The position numbers and the translations under genes are program-made. 64,000 nucleotides of DNA from positions 496,001 through 560,000 of the forward strand of contig NZ_CADIJX010000002.1 of assembly GCF_902859625.1 (NCBI RefSeq), in the 5' to 3' direction. Positions 9,401-18,994 of this stretch are shown in pieces (the stretch's first letter is position 1; each line of letters begins with the position of its first letter). The stretch comes from Achromobacter pestifer (GTDB lineage: Bacteria; Pseudomonadota; Gammaproteobacteria; Burkholderiales; Burkholderiaceae_B). Under the pieces are notes generated by a model. The model worked only from the letters and a program-made list of their open reading frames with translations, ran no database searches and was not told the DNA's origin.

Positions 9401-9652
9401 GTGGGTCTGGGCGTGCTGGGCGGCATGTTGGCCGCCACGCCGTTCGCCGTGATCTTCGTGCCGACGTTCTTCGTGGTGGTGCTGGGCCTGTTCAAGACCC
9501 GTCCCCGCCTGCTGGGCGCCGAGTTGCGTGCCTGGGAAGAAGAGCAGGCCGCCAAGAAGGCCGCCGGCGAAACGGCGCCGGACGCACCCGCTGCCCCCGA
9601 CGCGACGCACACTCCCGCACAACCCAACGGTGGCCCGGAGGGCAAGGTATGA
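6407..9652 (+). CDS. axyB: RND multidrug efflux transporter (AxyB/MexB/AcrB family)
   Basis: This is the inner-membrane proton/drug antiporter of the HAE1 RND family, 1081 residues. The protein opens with the typical PQFFIDRPIFAWV segment. The proton-relay aspartates fall at D407 and D408 (GILVDDAIVVVENVERIM), the same numbering as AcrB. The duplicated second half has FxVGMVTVIGLAAKNAILIVEFA. Two large periplasmic porter/docking regions lie between TM1-2 and TM7-8. The last ~35 residues are an Ala/Pro-rich tail longer than in AcrB. It ends in an ATGA overlap with axyM. Substrates are probably hydrophobic antibiotics, inferred from family. Confidence 0.95.
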   Translation: MPQFFIDRPIFAWVVALFILLAGVLAIPNMPVAQYPDVAPPAITITATYPGASAKEVAESVTSIIEDKLNGAKGLIYYESVSDSYGTSTITSTFAPGTNPDLAQVDVQNRVSNVIAQLPAAVQQQGLQYEQTSTGFLMIVTLSSTDGTLDQTALADYITRNVQNPVSRVAGVGQFQLFAAPRAMRVWVDPAKLVGFNLSMSEVNQAISGQNVLISGGSIGAPPNPDSQRITATVTANGQLSTVDGFGKIVLRANTDGSKVLLRDVARIEVGADNYQFGARLNGKPTAAFAIVLSPNANALATAQGVRQQMEELSKYFPGNIQYSIPYDTAPYVKVSIEQVLHTLAEAMVLVFLVMYLFLQNVRYTLIPALVVPVAMLGSFAVMLALGFSINVLTMFAMVLAIGILVDDAIVVVENVERIMATEGLPPKEATKKAMPQISGAIIGITLVLVTVFLPLAFMSGSVGVIYRQFSVAMAVSIFFSALLALTFTPALCATILKPVPKGHHNEKKGFFGWFNRKFDATTHGYQNWVSRVLHKGGRMMLAFLVLVVLLGWLYLRLPSSFLPEEDQGYVISNIELPTGASANRTIEVIEQVEEYFRGIPAVENVITVQGYSFNGNGLNAAIAFTTLKDFKDRKAHDDSAGAIAFNAFQKQLMGVHDAMVFTLVPPAISSLGNATGFDLRLQDRGSGGTEALAAATGQLMGMAMKSPVLSQVRITGLAAGAQLTLNIDRDKAAALGVDFNEAASLVSTAVGSAYLSKFPNMGRMQNIWVQADAPYRMQLSDILKLNARNAQGGMVPLSTFVSAEWVQGPVQVVRYNSYESMRIGGTAAPGYTTGQAMEEMQSLVAQLPQGFGYEWTGLSYQERQAGNQAPILMGLSLLIVFLVLAALYESWAIPISVMLVVPLGMLGAVALVSALGMSNDVYFQVGMVTVIGLAAKNAILIVEFAKDQYARGMGLYESAVEAARLRFRPILMTSLAFILGVVPLAMATGAGAASQRAVGLGVLGGMLAATPFAVIFVPTFFVVVLGLFKTRPRLLGAELRAWEEEQAAKKAAGETAPDAPAAPDATHTPAQPNGGPEGKV

Positions 9653-11166
9653 AAGCCCTGATGTTCAAACAGACCGCCCTGTCCGCCTTTGTGGCGGTGG
9701 CGTTGGCCGGCTGCTCGCTGGCTCCCGACTACAAGCGGCCCGATGCGCCGGTGACGGGCACCTGGCCCGATCAGCCCAAGGTGCAATACGGCGGCTACGC
9801 CAATCCGTCGACGCTGGGCACGCAGCCTTCGACGGCGGTGATGCCGCAAGAAGGCACGCCCGCCGCCGACCTGGGCTGGCGCGAGTTTTTCCGCGATCCT
9901 CGTCTGCAAAGCCTGATCTCGCTGTCGCTCGTCAACAACCGCGACCTGCGGGTGGCCGTGCAGCGTGTCGAAGAAGCACGCGCCCAGTACGGCGTGCAAC
10001 GCGGCGCGCAGTGGCCCAGCATTGGCGCCGGCATCCAGGGCCAGCGCCAGCACTTGCCCCCCAACATGCGGGCGGGTGGTCCGGATTCCTCGTCGATCAG
10101 CAGTTCGTACCAGGCGGGTATCGGCCTGACGACCTTCGAGATTGATCTGTTCGGCCGCTTGCGCAACCTGTCCGAGGCGGCGTATCAGCAATACCTGTCG
10201 ACCGAACAGGCGCAGAAGACCGTGCAGATCACGCTGGTCGGTTCCGTGGCGCAGTCGTATTTCAATCTGCGTGCCGCCGAAGTCCAGCTCGACCTGACGC
10301 AGCGCACATTGGCATCGCGCCAGGAATCCTACAACCTGGTCAAGCGCCGCTTTGATGGCGGCGTGGCTTCCGAACTGGATTTGAACCAATCCAAGTCGCT
10401 GCTGGATACGGCATCGTCCGACCTGGCGCAATTGGCCCGTGCTCGGGCGCAGGCGCTGAATGCGCTGGTGCTGCTGGTGGGGACGCCCTTGCCGGAAGAC
10501 CTGCCCGCAGCGGCAACGTTCGGCCGCGACCAACTGCTGGCGACGGTACCGTCCGGCCTGCCGTCCGACTTGCTGGAACGCCGCCCCGACATTCTTGCGG
10601 CGGAAAACCAGCTAAAGGCAGCCAACGCCAACATCGGCGCGGCGCGTGCAGCGTTCTTCCCGACCATTTCGCTGACCGGCCTGTTGGGCGTGGCCAGCCC
10701 GTCGCTGGGTGACCTGTTCAAGGGTGGCCAGGGTTACTGGAGCTTTTCGCCGTCCATCACGACGCCGTTGTTCGCGGGCGGAAGCATCCGGGAAGGTCTG
10801 AACCTGGCCCGTGCACGCGACAATATCGCCGTGGCGCAGTATGAACAGTCCATTCAGCAGGCCTTCCGGGAAGTGTCGGATGCGCTGGCTGGTGAAGCCA
10901 CGTACGGTGCCCAGCTTGACGCGCAGCGTGCATTGCAGGATTCGTCCGCGCGCACGCTGGAACTGTCGAACCTGCGCTATACGAATGGCATCGACAGCTA
11001 CCTGCAAGTGCAGACTGCACAGGTGGACTTCTTCAATGCCCAGCTTTCGCTGGTGCAAACCGGTTTGGCCGCGCTGATCAACCGCGTGGAGCTCTACAAG
11101 GCGTTGGGCGGCGGCTGGGAAGAAACCACGAAAGAACCGACCAAAGTTACGACGACTGCTCAATGA
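9649..11166 (+). CDS. axyM: RND efflux outer-membrane channel lipoprotein (AxyM/OprM family)
   Basis: This is the TolC-like outer-membrane exit duct of the pump, 505 residues. The lipoprotein signal ends LAGC with Cys22, then the usual OprM mature start [13 protein letters not shown]. Two homologous outer-membrane-efflux repeats are visible; the first has [24 protein letters not shown] and the later [22 protein letters not shown] box is a family hallmark. The start overlaps axyB by 4 nt and the stop overlaps pdxJ by 4 nt, so it is translationally linked on both sides. Confidence 0.94.
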   Translation: MKALMFKQTALSAFVAVALAGCSLAPDYKRPDAPVTGTWPDQPKVQYGGYANPSTLGTQPSTAVMPQEGTPAADLGWREFFRDPRLQSLISLSLVNNRDLRVAVQRVEEARAQYGVQRGAQWPSIGAGIQGQRQHLPPNMRAGGPDSSSISSSYQAGIGLTTFEIDLFGRLRNLSEAAYQQYLSTEQAQKTVQITLVGSVAQSYFNLRAAEVQLDLTQRTLASRQESYNLVKRRFDGGVASELDLNQSKSLLDTASSDLAQLARARAQALNALVLLVGTPLPEDLPAAATFGRDQLLATVPSGLPSDLLERRPDILAAENQLKAANANIGAARAAFFPTISLTGLLGVASPSLGDLFKGGQGYWSFSPSITTPLFAGGSIREGLNLARARDNIAVAQYEQSIQQAFREVSDALAGEATYGAQLDAQRALQDSSARTLELSNLRYTNGIDSYLQVQTAQVDFFNAQLSLVQTGLAALINRVELYKALGGGWEETTKEPTKVTTTAQ

Positions 11167-11903
11167 TAGAACTTGGTGTAAATATCGATCACGTTGCCAC
11201 GTTGCGGCAACAACGCCATACGGTGTATCCGGATCCGGTGGCCGCCGCGCTGCGCGCGGAGGACGCCGGCGCCGATCTGATTACGCTGCATCTGCGTGAA
11301 GACCGGCGTCACATCCAGGACGCGGACGTCTACGCCATTCGTCCGCTGCTGCGCACCCGCATGAACCTGGAGTGCGCGGTGACGGACGAAATGCTGGAGA
11401 TCGCTTGCGCGGTCAAACCCCAAGACGTCTGCCTGGTGCCTGAAAAGCGCACTGAACTGACTACCGAGGGTGGGCTGGAAGTGGCGGGCGCGATGGGGCC
11501 GGTGTCCGATGCCGTGAGCTTGCTGGTTGAAGCCGGCATCCGCGTGTCGCTCTTCATTGATCCGGACCCGGTGCAAATCGCCGCGGCGGCCAAGGCCGGC
11601 GCGACGGTGATCGAATTGCATACGGGCGCGTATGCTGAAGCCGAGGGTGACGCTGCCCAGGCTGAACTGCAACGGATCCGGCTGGCCGTGACCGAAGGCT
11701 TGCGCCATGGCTTGCGTGTGAACGCCGGGCATGGGCTGCATGTGGGCAACGTTTCGCCGGTGGCCGCGATCGACGGCATTTCCGAACTGAACATTGGCCA
11801 CGCCATCGTGGCGCAGGCGGTGTTCGACGGCTGGGAAAAGGCCGTGCGCGATATGAAGGCGTTGATGGTGCAGGCTCGCCTGCAAGCGCTGCGCGGCTTG
11901 TGA
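11163..11903 (+). CDS. pdxJ: Pyridoxine 5-prime-phosphate synthase PdxJ
   Basis: PdxJ condenses 3-amino-2-oxopropyl phosphate with 1-deoxyxylulose 5-phosphate to make pyridoxine phosphate (vitamin B6 pathway, cytoplasm). The 246-residue protein has the family start [16 protein letters not shown], the [15 protein letters not shown] motif and C-terminal [15 protein letters not shown], which together cover the phosphate and substrate sites. Length is standard. The start overlaps the axyM stop (ATGA), an odd coupling of a biosynthetic gene to an efflux operon. Confidence 0.97.
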   Translation: MIELGVNIDHVATLRQQRHTVYPDPVAAALRAEDAGADLITLHLREDRRHIQDADVYAIRPLLRTRMNLECAVTDEMLEIACAVKPQDVCLVPEKRTELTTEGGLEVAGAMGPVSDAVSLLVEAGIRVSLFIDPDPVQIAAAAKAGATVIELHTGAYAEAEGDAAQAELQRIRLAVTEGLRHGLRVNAGHGLHVGNVSPVAAIDGISELNIGHAIVAQAVFDGWEKAVRDMKALMVQARLQALRGL

Positions 11904-11969
11904 CCACCGCAGGCCGGATGATAGAAACCCGCACCGCGCGTTCCGCGACGATGCCCTGGGGGCAAACCC

Positions 11970-12401
11970 ATGTCTGATACGCCCAAAACCCCGGCGCCGG
12001 CCGGCGCCATTGCCGGCATTGGCATGGACCTGCTGCGTATCGATCGCATCGAACGCGCGTTGGAACGCCACGGCGACCGCTTTGCGGAAAAGATCCTGGG
12101 CGTGGAAGAATTGCAGAAATTCCACGCGCGCCGTGCCCGGGATCCGGTGCGCGGGGTGCGCTTCCTGGCTACGCGCTTTGCCGCCAAAGAAGCATTTTCC
12201 AAGGCAATCGGCCTGGGCATGCGGATGCCCATGACGTGGCGCCGGGTGCAGACCTTGAATGCGCCTGGCGGCCGCCCGGTGCTGGTGATCGCGCCCGACT
12301 TGCTGGAATGGTATGCCCAGCGCTTCGGTGCGGCGCATGTTTCCATTACCGACGAATCCGACATGGCCGCCGCTTACGTGGTGGTCGAACGCAAGCCCTG
12401 A
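11970..12401 (+). CDS. acpS: Holo-[acyl-carrier-protein] synthase AcpS
   Basis: AcpS transfers the 4-phosphopantetheine arm from CoA to the fatty-acid acyl carrier protein. The 143-residue protein has the two signature boxes: [16 protein letters not shown] with the magnesium-binding Asp, and [14 protein letters not shown]. It lies 66 bp after pdxJ, the usual pdxJ-acpS order of many proteobacteria. This is distinct from the Sfp/EntD-type transferase at 54971-55732, which is better suited to secondary metabolism. Confidence 0.96.
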   Translation: MSDTPKTPAPAGAIAGIGMDLLRIDRIERALERHGDRFAEKILGVEELQKFHARRARDPVRGVRFLATRFAAKEAFSKAIGLGMRMPMTWRRVQTLNAPGGRPVLVIAPDLLEWYAQRFGAAHVSITDESDMAAAYVVVERKP

Positions 12402-12471
12402 TCCCCAAGCCCGGCGCTGATTGCCGGGCCAGCGGTATCAACTTGCCTGACATAGACACAAGGACAGCCCC

Positions 12472-13530
12472 ATGGCCAAGAAAAAATCCAAGGCGGTCCT
12501 GCCCCCCGGCCCCGTGATGGTCGATGTGGCGGGATTCACGCTGACGAAGGAAGAGAAGAGTCGCCTTCGCCATCCGTTGGTGGGTGGCGTGATTCTCTTC
12601 GCCCGCAATTTTGAAAGCCGCAAGCAGCTGACCAAGCTGACGCGCCAGATCCACAAGGCCCGCAAAGAGCCGCTGTTGATCCTGGTGGACCACGAGGGCG
12701 GCCGCGTGCAGCGTTTCCGCGAGGACGGTTTCACCGCCTTGCCCGCGATGCATGACCTGGGTTCCTTGTGGGAACGCGATCCGCTACAGGCCATGCGCCT
12801 GGCAACCGAGGCCGGCTATGTGCTGGCCGCCGAGCTGCGTGCCTGCGGCGTGGACATGAGCTTCACGCCCGTGCTGGACCTGGATTACGGCGTCAGCAAG
12901 GTGATCGGCAACCGTGCTTTCCACGCTGACCCGCGCGTGGTCACGATGTTGTCGCGCGCGCTTATCCAAGGTTTGGCCCTGGCGGGCATGTCGGCCTGCG
13001 GCAAGCACTTTCCGGGCCATGGCTTCGTGGGCGCTGATTCGCACCACGAGATTCCCGTGGATCCCCGCGGCCTGGACGAGATCCTGAAGGACGACGCCGC
13101 GCCCTACGCCTGGCTGGGCGACGCCGTGCTGCCGTCCGTCATGCCGGCCCACGTGATCTATCCCAAGGTCGACAAGCATCCGGCGGGTTTCTCCAAGCGC
13201 TGGGTGCAGGGCATACTCCGCAAACGCCTGGGCTATGACGGCGTGGTGTTCTCCGACGACCTGACGATGGAAGGCGCGTCGGTCGCTGGCGATATCCTGG
13301 ACCGTGCCAACGCTGCGTTGCGCGCCGGCTGCGACATGGTGCTGGTATGCAATCGGCCGGATCTGGCCGATGAATTGCTGTCGCGCCTGAAGTTCGACCA
13401 TGCGCCCGAATCGGTTGAACGCATTCGCCGCCTGATGCCGCGTTTTGATGCCCCTGACTGGGATACCTTGCAGGCCGAAAGCCGTTACCAGAATGCCCGA
13501 CGACTTCAATCTCAAATCGTTCCTGACTGA
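12472..13530 (+). CDS. nagZ: Beta-N-acetylhexosaminidase NagZ
   Basis: NagZ is a cytoplasmic family-3 glycosidase that removes N-acetylglucosamine from recycled anhydromuropeptides, a step that affects beta-lactamase induction in many bacteria. The 352-residue protein has the substrate-binding [11 protein letters not shown] motif, the catalytic loop [16 protein letters not shown] and the nucleophile motif [10 protein letters not shown]. It starts with a lysine-rich MAKKKSKAV. The end overlaps the likely uvrC start by 38 bp. It follows acpS by 70 bp. Confidence 0.96.
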   Translation: MAKKKSKAVLPPGPVMVDVAGFTLTKEEKSRLRHPLVGGVILFARNFESRKQLTKLTRQIHKARKEPLLILVDHEGGRVQRFREDGFTALPAMHDLGSLWERDPLQAMRLATEAGYVLAAELRACGVDMSFTPVLDLDYGVSKVIGNRAFHADPRVVTMLSRALIQGLALAGMSACGKHFPGHGFVGADSHHEIPVDPRGLDEILKDDAAPYAWLGDAVLPSVMPAHVIYPKVDKHPAGFSKRWVQGILRKRLGYDGVVFSDDLTMEGASVAGDILDRANAALRAGCDMVLVCNRPDLADELLSRLKFDHAPESVERIRRLMPRFDAPDWDTLQAESRYQNARRLQSQIVPD

Positions 13531-15322
13531 TCTGCCGCATCTGCCGGGTGTCTACCGGCACCTGGATGCGGCAGGTGAAGTCATGTATGTCGGCAAGGCG
13601 CGCGACCTGAAGAAGCGCGTCTCGTCGTATTTCCAGAAGAATCTGGCCAGCCCCCGCATCGCCCAGATGGTGTCGAAGGTGGCCCGGCTTGAGGTGACGG
13701 TGACGCGCTCGGAAGCCGAAGCGCTGATCCTGGAAAACAACCTCATAAAGAGCCTGAAGCCGCGCTACAACATCCTGTTCCGCGACGACAAGTCCTATCC
13801 CTACCTGCTGATCACGGGCCATGACTGGCCGCGCATTGCGTATTACCGCGGCGCGACGAACAAGCGCGGGCAGTACTTCGGGCCATTTCCCAATGCCTGG
13901 GCCGTGCGTGAAACCATCCAGATCCTGCAAAAGGTCTTCCGCCTGCGAACCTGTGAAGACACGGTCTTCGCCAACCGCTCGCGGCCCTGTCTGCTGCATC
14001 AGATCGGGCGCTGTTCGGCGCCGTGCGTGGGTGCCATCGAAGCGCAGGAATATGAACGCGACGTGCAGCGCGCGGTGCGGTTCCTGAATGGTGAAGCCCG
14101 GGATGTGATGGGCGAGATCGAGACCCGCATGCAGCAGGCGGCCGGTGAGTTGCGCTTTGAGGAAGCCGCGGTGTTGCGGGACCAGATGGGTTCGCTGGCG
14201 CGCGTGCTGCACCAGCAGACCATGGAGAACACCAGCGGCGAAGACACCGACATCATCGCCGTGGCGGTGGCGGGCGGTAAGGTATGCGTGAACCTGGCGA
14301 TGGTGCGTGGCGGCCGCCATTTGGGTGACAAGCCCTTCTTTCCGTCGCATGCCGAGGGCGAGGCCGCGCCCCAGGTGCTGGAAGCCTTCCTGGCGCAGCA
14401 CTACACCGACAACGCCATGCCGCCCGTGCTGGTCTGTTCGCACGCCTTGCCCGATCCGGATCTGATCGATCTGCTGGTCGAGCAAGCAGGCGGCCGGCCG
14501 TCCAGGATGCTGACGCGCCCGCAAGGCGCACGCCGATCGTGGCTGGAACAGGCGGGAAAGAATGCCGAGATGGCGCTGGCGCGGGCCTTGACGGAATCTG
14601 GCGCGCGCGCGGGCCGCACCCTGGCGCTGGCCGAAGCGCTGGATCTGGATACCGACGAAGCCGCGCTGGACGCGCTGCGCATCGAGTGTTTCGACATCAG
14701 CCATACGGCCGGCGAAGCCACCCAGGCGTCTTGCGTGGTGTTTGAACACCATGACATGCAGCCTTCGCTGTATCGCCGTTACAACATTGCCGGAATCACC
14801 CCGGGCGATGACTACGCCGCCATGCGCCAAGTGCTGACGCGCCGGTTTGCCAAAGTGGCCGACGGCGACGCGCAAATGCCTGGCCTGGTGCTGATCGATG
14901 GCGGCAAGGGCCAAGTGGAAGTCGCCCGCCAGGTTTTCGTGGAATTGGGCCTGGATATCCAGACGCTGGTGGGCGTGGCCAAAGGGGAAGGGCGGAAAGT
15001 GGGCCTGGAAACCCTGGTGTTCGCCGATGACCGGCCCCCCGTGGCCCTGGGAGGCGAGTCCGCCGCACTGATGCTGATCGCCCAGGTGCGCGACGAGGCG
15101 CACCGGTTTGCCATTACCGGCATGCGGGCGCGGCGCGCGAAAACGCGCAATGTGTCACGGCTGGAAGAAATCGAAGGCGTCGGCGCCCGGCGGCGCCAGC
15201 GCCTGTTGGCCCGGTTTGGGGGATTTTCGGGCGTGGCCTCGGCCAGCATCGAAGACCTGGCGTCGGTGGACGGCATTTCCCAGGATCTGGCCGAACGCAT
15301 CTATGAGGCCTTGCGTGGATAA
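13493..15322 (+). CDS. uvrC: Excinuclease ABC subunit C UvrC
   Basis: UvrC makes both incisions flanking damaged DNA in nucleotide-excision repair with UvrAB. The 609-residue protein has the N-terminal GIY-YIG nuclease ([23 protein letters not shown]), a central UvrB-binding UVR motif ([13 protein letters not shown]), the RNase-H-like UvrC domain ([11 protein letters not shown]... [10 protein letters not shown]) and tandem helix-hairpin-helix motifs at the C-terminus ([14 protein letters not shown]). ATG 13493 gives the canonical [11 protein letters not shown] start and length close to the E. coli protein (610); it overlaps nagZ by 38 bp. Confidence 0.96.
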   Translation: MPDDFNLKSFLTDLPHLPGVYRHLDAAGEVMYVGKARDLKKRVSSYFQKNLASPRIAQMVSKVARLEVTVTRSEAEALILENNLIKSLKPRYNILFRDDKSYPYLLITGHDWPRIAYYRGATNKRGQYFGPFPNAWAVRETIQILQKVFRLRTCEDTVFANRSRPCLLHQIGRCSAPCVGAIEAQEYERDVQRAVRFLNGEARDVMGEIETRMQQAAGELRFEEAAVLRDQMGSLARVLHQQTMENTSGEDTDIIAVAVAGGKVCVNLAMVRGGRHLGDKPFFPSHAEGEAAPQVLEAFLAQHYTDNAMPPVLVCSHALPDPDLIDLLVEQAGGRPSRMLTRPQGARRSWLEQAGKNAEMALARALTESGARAGRTLALAEALDLDTDEAALDALRIECFDISHTAGEATQASCVVFEHHDMQPSLYRRYNIAGITPGDDYAAMRQVLTRRFAKVADGDAQMPGLVLIDGGKGQVEVARQVFVELGLDIQTLVGVAKGEGRKVGLETLVFADDRPPVALGGESAALMLIAQVRDEAHRFAITGMRARRAKTRNVSRLEEIEGVGARRRQRLLARFGGFSGVASASIEDLASVDGISQDLAERIYEALRG

Positions 15323-15407
15323 CCGCCGCGTCCCAGCGGCCGGAGGGCGGCCGCCGCGCCGCGCCGATACTGCCAGTGTCACCCGGCTGATGTAGCATAC
15401 GAACACT

Positions 15408-15980
15408 ATGCCAATTAACGTACCCATTATCCTGACATGGCTGCGCATCGCCATGATTCCGCTGGTGGTCGGGCTGTTCTACCTGCCCGAAAGCTGGATG
15501 TCGGTCCCCACGCGCGACACCTTTGCCGCGTGGGCGTTCATCATTGCGGCGCTGACCGACTGGTTTGACGGATGGCTGGCCCGCCGCTGGAACCAGACGT
15601 CGGCCTTTGGCGCCTTCCTGGACCCCGTCGCCGACAAGCTGATGGTCTGTGCCGCGCTGATTGTCCTGCTGGACCTGAGCCGCGTCGATGCCTTCATCTC
15701 GCTGATCATCATCGGCCGTGAAATCACCATTTCGGCGTTGCGCGAATGGATGGCCAAGATCGGCGCCAGCGCCAGCGTGGCCGTGCACCGCTTGGGCAAG
15801 TTCAAGACGGCCGCCCAGATGGTGGCGATTCCGTGCCTGCTGTACAACCAGCCGGTCTACGGCATCAGCACCAAGCTGATGGGTGATGTGCTGATCATCG
15901 TGGCGGCGGTGCTGACGGTGTGGTCGATGCTGTACTACCTACAGCGTGCCTGGCCCGCCATCCGCGAGAAGGCCCTGTAA
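15408..15980 (+). CDS. pgsA: CDP-diacylglycerol--glycerol-3-phosphate 3-phosphatidyltransferase PgsA
   Basis: PgsA makes phosphatidylglycerol phosphate, the committed step to phosphatidylglycerol and cardiolipin, in the inner membrane. The 190-residue protein has the CDP-alcohol phosphatidyltransferase signature D-G-x2-A-R-x8-G-x3-D-x3-D in DGWLARRWNQTSAFGAFLD followed by PVADKL. Several hydrophobic segments are present. It follows uvrC by 85 bp, a common proteobacterial pairing. I looked downstream for the tRNA genes that often follow pgsA and found none in the 226 bp before the next gene. Confidence 0.96.
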   Translation: MPINVPIILTWLRIAMIPLVVGLFYLPESWMSVPTRDTFAAWAFIIAALTDWFDGWLARRWNQTSAFGAFLDPVADKLMVCAALIVLLDLSRVDAFISLIIIGREITISALREWMAKIGASASVAVHRLGKFKTAAQMVAIPCLLYNQPVYGISTKLMGDVLIIVAAVLTVWSMLYYLQRAWPAIREKAL

Positions 15981-16206
15981 TATTGGATGAAATGGCTGGC
16001 GCCTGCGCGCTGGCCATGCATTTTTCGCTACCCCCGGCGGCCCGGCTCGCGCTAGACGGCCGCCGTGGCATTTCAAGAGCGATCCGCCGGACGTGCCGGC
16101 CGAATTCGCCGAGAACACAACGTCGGGGCCACCCGGACGTTGCCGGAGACAACCCCGCGCACCGCCTCAGGCGGGCGTAACCTGCCGCTTGCCGCGGCCT
16201 TTTGTC

Positions 16207-17499
16207 ATGAACACCGCTGCCAATACCCTGCCTTCGGATGCCGACGTCCGTCGACGCGACTGGAAAATCATTCTGCTGATTGGCGTCGCGCATGCGTCGT
16301 CGCATTTCTTCCAACTGGTGCTGCCTTCGCTGTATGTGTCGCTGGGCAATGAGTTCGGACTGGACTTCGCGCGGCTGGGCTTGCTGGTGTCCACGTTCTA
16401 CGTCGTATCGGGTATTGGACAGGCCTCATCCGGTTTCGTGGTCGACCGCATCGGCGCGCGGCCGGTGCTGTGGTTCGGGCTGACATGCTTCGTGGTGTCC
16501 GGCTTGCTGATCGGGTCGGCCACGGGCTACACGATGCTGATTGCCGCGGCGGTGGTGGGCGGAATCGGCAATTCGGTGTTCCATCCTGCCGACTACTCCA
16601 TCATCAACCATCGCATTACCGCACCCCGGCTGGGCCATGCATTTTCGGCGCACGGGTTGACGGGCAACCTCGGCTGGGCGCTGACGCCGGTCTTCATGAC
16701 CACCATTACCTTGTTGGCGGACTGGCGCGTGGCGGCCTATAGCGCCGCCGGCCTGGTGGCGCTGGTGTTGCTGCTGACGGTGATCGGCCGTGATCTGATT
16801 GGCGGGCCGTCGCCGCTGGAGGCCCAGGGCGATGCAAAGTCCCCGAAGCCGGGCACCAAACCGCAGGAAGGCGTGCTGGTCACGCTGACCACGCTGCTAT
16901 CCAAGCCGGCGCTGTGGGGGGCATTCCTGTTCTTCGCCTGCACGTCCATCGCGCTGTCTTCGGTGCAGAACTACACGATTCCGCTGTTGGGCCAGCTGTA
17001 TGACCTATCCAAGGTGGCGGCCAGCTCGGCCTTGTCAGGCTATATGGTCGCATCGGCCGTGGGCATGGCGGCGGGCGGTTTCCTGGTGTCGGCCAATCCC
17101 CGGACGGAACGCACGGTGATGGTGGCCTTGATCCTGGCGGGGCTGACATTGGTCGTGCTGGCGCTGGGCTTGGTGCCAGCGGCGCTGGCCGCGCCGGTCG
17201 TGGCATTGGCGGGCTTCTGCTCGGGCGTGGCCGCACCGTCACGCGACATGCTGATTCGCCGGGTGACCCCCAAGGGCTCGACGGGTTCGGTGTATGGCTT
17301 GGTGTATTCCGGCATGGATGTCGGCTCGGCGCTCGGGCCGTTGGCGTTCGGCCTGTTGCTGGACGCAGGCATCCGCCAGGGACCGTGGGTGGGGGCTGGC
17401 GTGGCATTCACCGCGGCGGCGTTCCTGGCGCAATGGATCGCGGTGCAGGCACGGCGGGCGGATCCTGCGATGGCGGCCACGGCTGCGGCCCGTTCCTGA
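16207..17499 (+). CDS. MFS transporter, fosmidomycin-resistance (Fsr)-like
   Basis: This is a 430-residue major facilitator with about 12 hydrophobic segments. The N-terminal part HASSHFFQLVLPSLYVSLG and the loop VVDRIGARPVLWFG resemble the Fsr-type exporter branch, and PADYSIINHRI is also typical of that group. ATG 16207 gives a short cytosolic head (MNTAANTLPSDADVRRRDWK); an upstream start at 16093 would add an Arg-rich unconvincing leader. An exporter role is inferred from similarity only. A strong hairpin with T4 follows at 17526-17549. Confidence 0.8.
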   Translation: MNTAANTLPSDADVRRRDWKIILLIGVAHASSHFFQLVLPSLYVSLGNEFGLDFARLGLLVSTFYVVSGIGQASSGFVVDRIGARPVLWFGLTCFVVSGLLIGSATGYTMLIAAAVVGGIGNSVFHPADYSIINHRITAPRLGHAFSAHGLTGNLGWALTPVFMTTITLLADWRVAAYSAAGLVALVLLLTVIGRDLIGGPSPLEAQGDAKSPKPGTKPQEGVLVTLTTLLSKPALWGAFLFFACTSIALSSVQNYTIPLLGQLYDLSKVAASSALSGYMVASAVGMAAGGFLVSANPRTERTVMVALILAGLTLVVLALGLVPAALAAPVVALAGFCSGVAAPSRDMLIRRVTPKGSTGSVYGLVYSGMDVGSALGPLAFGLLLDAGIRQGPWVGAGVAFTAAAFLAQWIAVQARRADPAMAATAAARS

Positions 17500-17525
17500 T
17501 TTCAACGCTGTTCCGGAATGAACCA

Positions 17526-17549
17526 CGGCGCCTTGCAAGGCGCCGTTTT
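17526..17549 (+). terminator. Rho-independent terminator after the MFS gene
   Basis: A perfect 20-bp palindrome made of CGGCGCCTTG and its complement is followed directly by TTTT at 17546-17549. It sits 26 bp after the stop of the plus-strand MFS gene and before the end of the convergent transporter gene. Confidence 0.8.
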
Positions 17550-17571
17550 CACGAGGGCTCGGGCCCGGCAC

Positions 17572-18903
17572 CTACGGCCGTTGCAACGCGGGTGTCAGCT
17601 CGTCGCCGGGGGGGCGTACGCGGTTACCCAGCAAGAGCAATCCTCCCAGGCCAATGACGACGGCAACCATCACGTAATAGGCCGGAACCATGCGGTTGCC
17701 GGTGTATTGAATCAGCGCCGTGTTGATGAATGGCGCCAAACCGCCGAACAGCATCACCCCCAGGTTGTACGACAGCGAGACGCCTGTCGACCGCAGGTTC
17801 ACGGGCAGAATCTCGGTGGTCAGCGCGGGTGTCGGCCCCCACATGAAGCCCATGCATGCCGCCGCCAACAACTGCGCCTGGAGCAGGGTCGAAAAGCCCG
17901 GGTTTTGCAGAACACGCGCCAGCATGATCCAGGTGACGACGCCGAACGCCACCGTGGCCGGAAGAATCAGCGCGCGACGCGATAGCTTGTCGGACAGCGC
18001 TCCGGATATCGGGCACAGCACCAGCAACAAGGCGCCCGCCAGCGCGCTGCTCAGTTGCGCGTCGCCCATGGTCAAGCCCAATTCCTGCACGGCGTAGATG
18101 GGCAGGTACAGCAGCATCACGTAGTTCGACGCCGTGCCTGTCACCACCAGGCAGAATGAGCCGATCAGTTCACGCGGATAGCGCGTGAAAAGCGTACGCA
18201 ACGTCGTGCGTTCGGGTTTGATGCGCTGATCCTGGAAGCGGCGGAACTCTGGCGTCTCGTCAACTTGCGTGCGCAGGTAGAAGCCAATCGGGCCGATCAA
18301 CATGCCGAACAGGAAAGGCACGCGCCAGCCCCAGCTTTCCAGGTCGGCCGTCGACAAATTGGAGGACAGTAGATACACCACGCCGGCGCCTGCCGAGAAC
18401 GCGAGCGACTGCGAACACATCTGGAAGCTGCCATACAGGCCTCTGCGGCCTTTGGGGGCAAACTCCACCAGCATCGCGCTGGCGCTGGCGTATTCCCCGC
18501 CGACCGAGAACCCCTGGATCAGCCGCGCGACCAACATCAGCACGCTGGCCGCCATGCCGATGGAGGCATAGGTGGGCAGCACGCCGATCATGGCGGTGCC
18601 GCCGGCCATCATCAAGATCATCAGCGACAGCGCGCGCCGACGTCCGTGGCGGTCGGCATAGATGCCCAGGACCAGGCCACCGATGGGGCGCACGGCAAAA
18701 GCCACGCCGAAGGTGGCCAAACCCAACAACAAGGATTTCGCGTTGTCCGCTGCCGGGAAGTACAGCCTGGAGATCACGGCGGCGAACATGCCGTAGATGG
18801 CGAAATCGAACCACTCGAAGGCGTTGCCCAGCACCGACGCGATGACGACGCGCCGGCGCATGTTGGCTGAGACCTCGTAGGTGGGGGGGCAATGGGATGG
18901 CAT
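17572..18903 (-). CDS. MFS transporter of the metabolite:H+ symporter (MHS) family
   Basis: This is a 443-residue proton symporter of the ProP/KgtP (MHS) branch. Diagnostic features are the N-terminal GNAFEWFDFAIYG, the first cytosolic loop ADRHGRRRALSL, and RLIQGFSVGGEYA after TM4. About 12 membrane segments are visible. ATG 18903 is preferred since GGAG lies 6 bases upstream; a TTG at 18927 is possible. It is transcribed after the M20 amidohydrolase gene on the same strand (91-bp gap), so it probably imports the conjugate or organic acid that enzyme hydrolyses, or exports a product. Substrate not determinable. Confidence 0.87.
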   Translation of the reverse strand: MPSHCPPTYEVSANMRRRVVIASVLGNAFEWFDFAIYGMFAAVISRLYFPAADNAKSLLLGLATFGVAFAVRPIGGLVLGIYADRHGRRRALSLMILMMAGGTAMIGVLPTYASIGMAASVLMLVARLIQGFSVGGEYASASAMLVEFAPKGRRGLYGSFQMCSQSLAFSAGAGVVYLLSSNLSTADLESWGWRVPFLFGMLIGPIGFYLRTQVDETPEFRRFQDQRIKPERTTLRTLFTRYPRELIGSFCLVVTGTASNYVMLLYLPIYAVQELGLTMGDAQLSSALAGALLLVLCPISGALSDKLSRRALILPATVAFGVVTWIMLARVLQNPGFSTLLQAQLLAAACMGFMWGPTPALTTEILPVNLRSTGVSLSYNLGVMLFGGLAPFINTALIQYTGNRMVPAYYVMVAVVIGLGGLLLLGNRVRPPGDELTPALQRP

Positions 18904-18994
18904 GACGGACTCCAGCAGGCGTGACAAGACGCAAGGGGACGCGGGGCGCGGCGCATTGCGCCACGTCCCGTGGGAAATAAAGGGAATCGGGGAT

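Noticed and set aside
7043-9622. Open frame of about 859 codons on the minus strand opposite axyB
   Set aside because: It is His/Arg/Gln-rich without any domain and mirrors the codon pattern of the GC-rich axyB gene; an antisense shadow.
13139-15103. Minus-strand open frame of about 654 codons opposite nagZ and uvrC
   Set aside because: Low-complexity His/Arg/Gly composition and complete overlap with two well-identified genes; a shadow.
15981-16206. Possible tRNA genes after pgsA, as in some relatives
   Set aside because: No cloverleaf or TPsiC-like GTTCGAATC sequence is found in the 226 bp.
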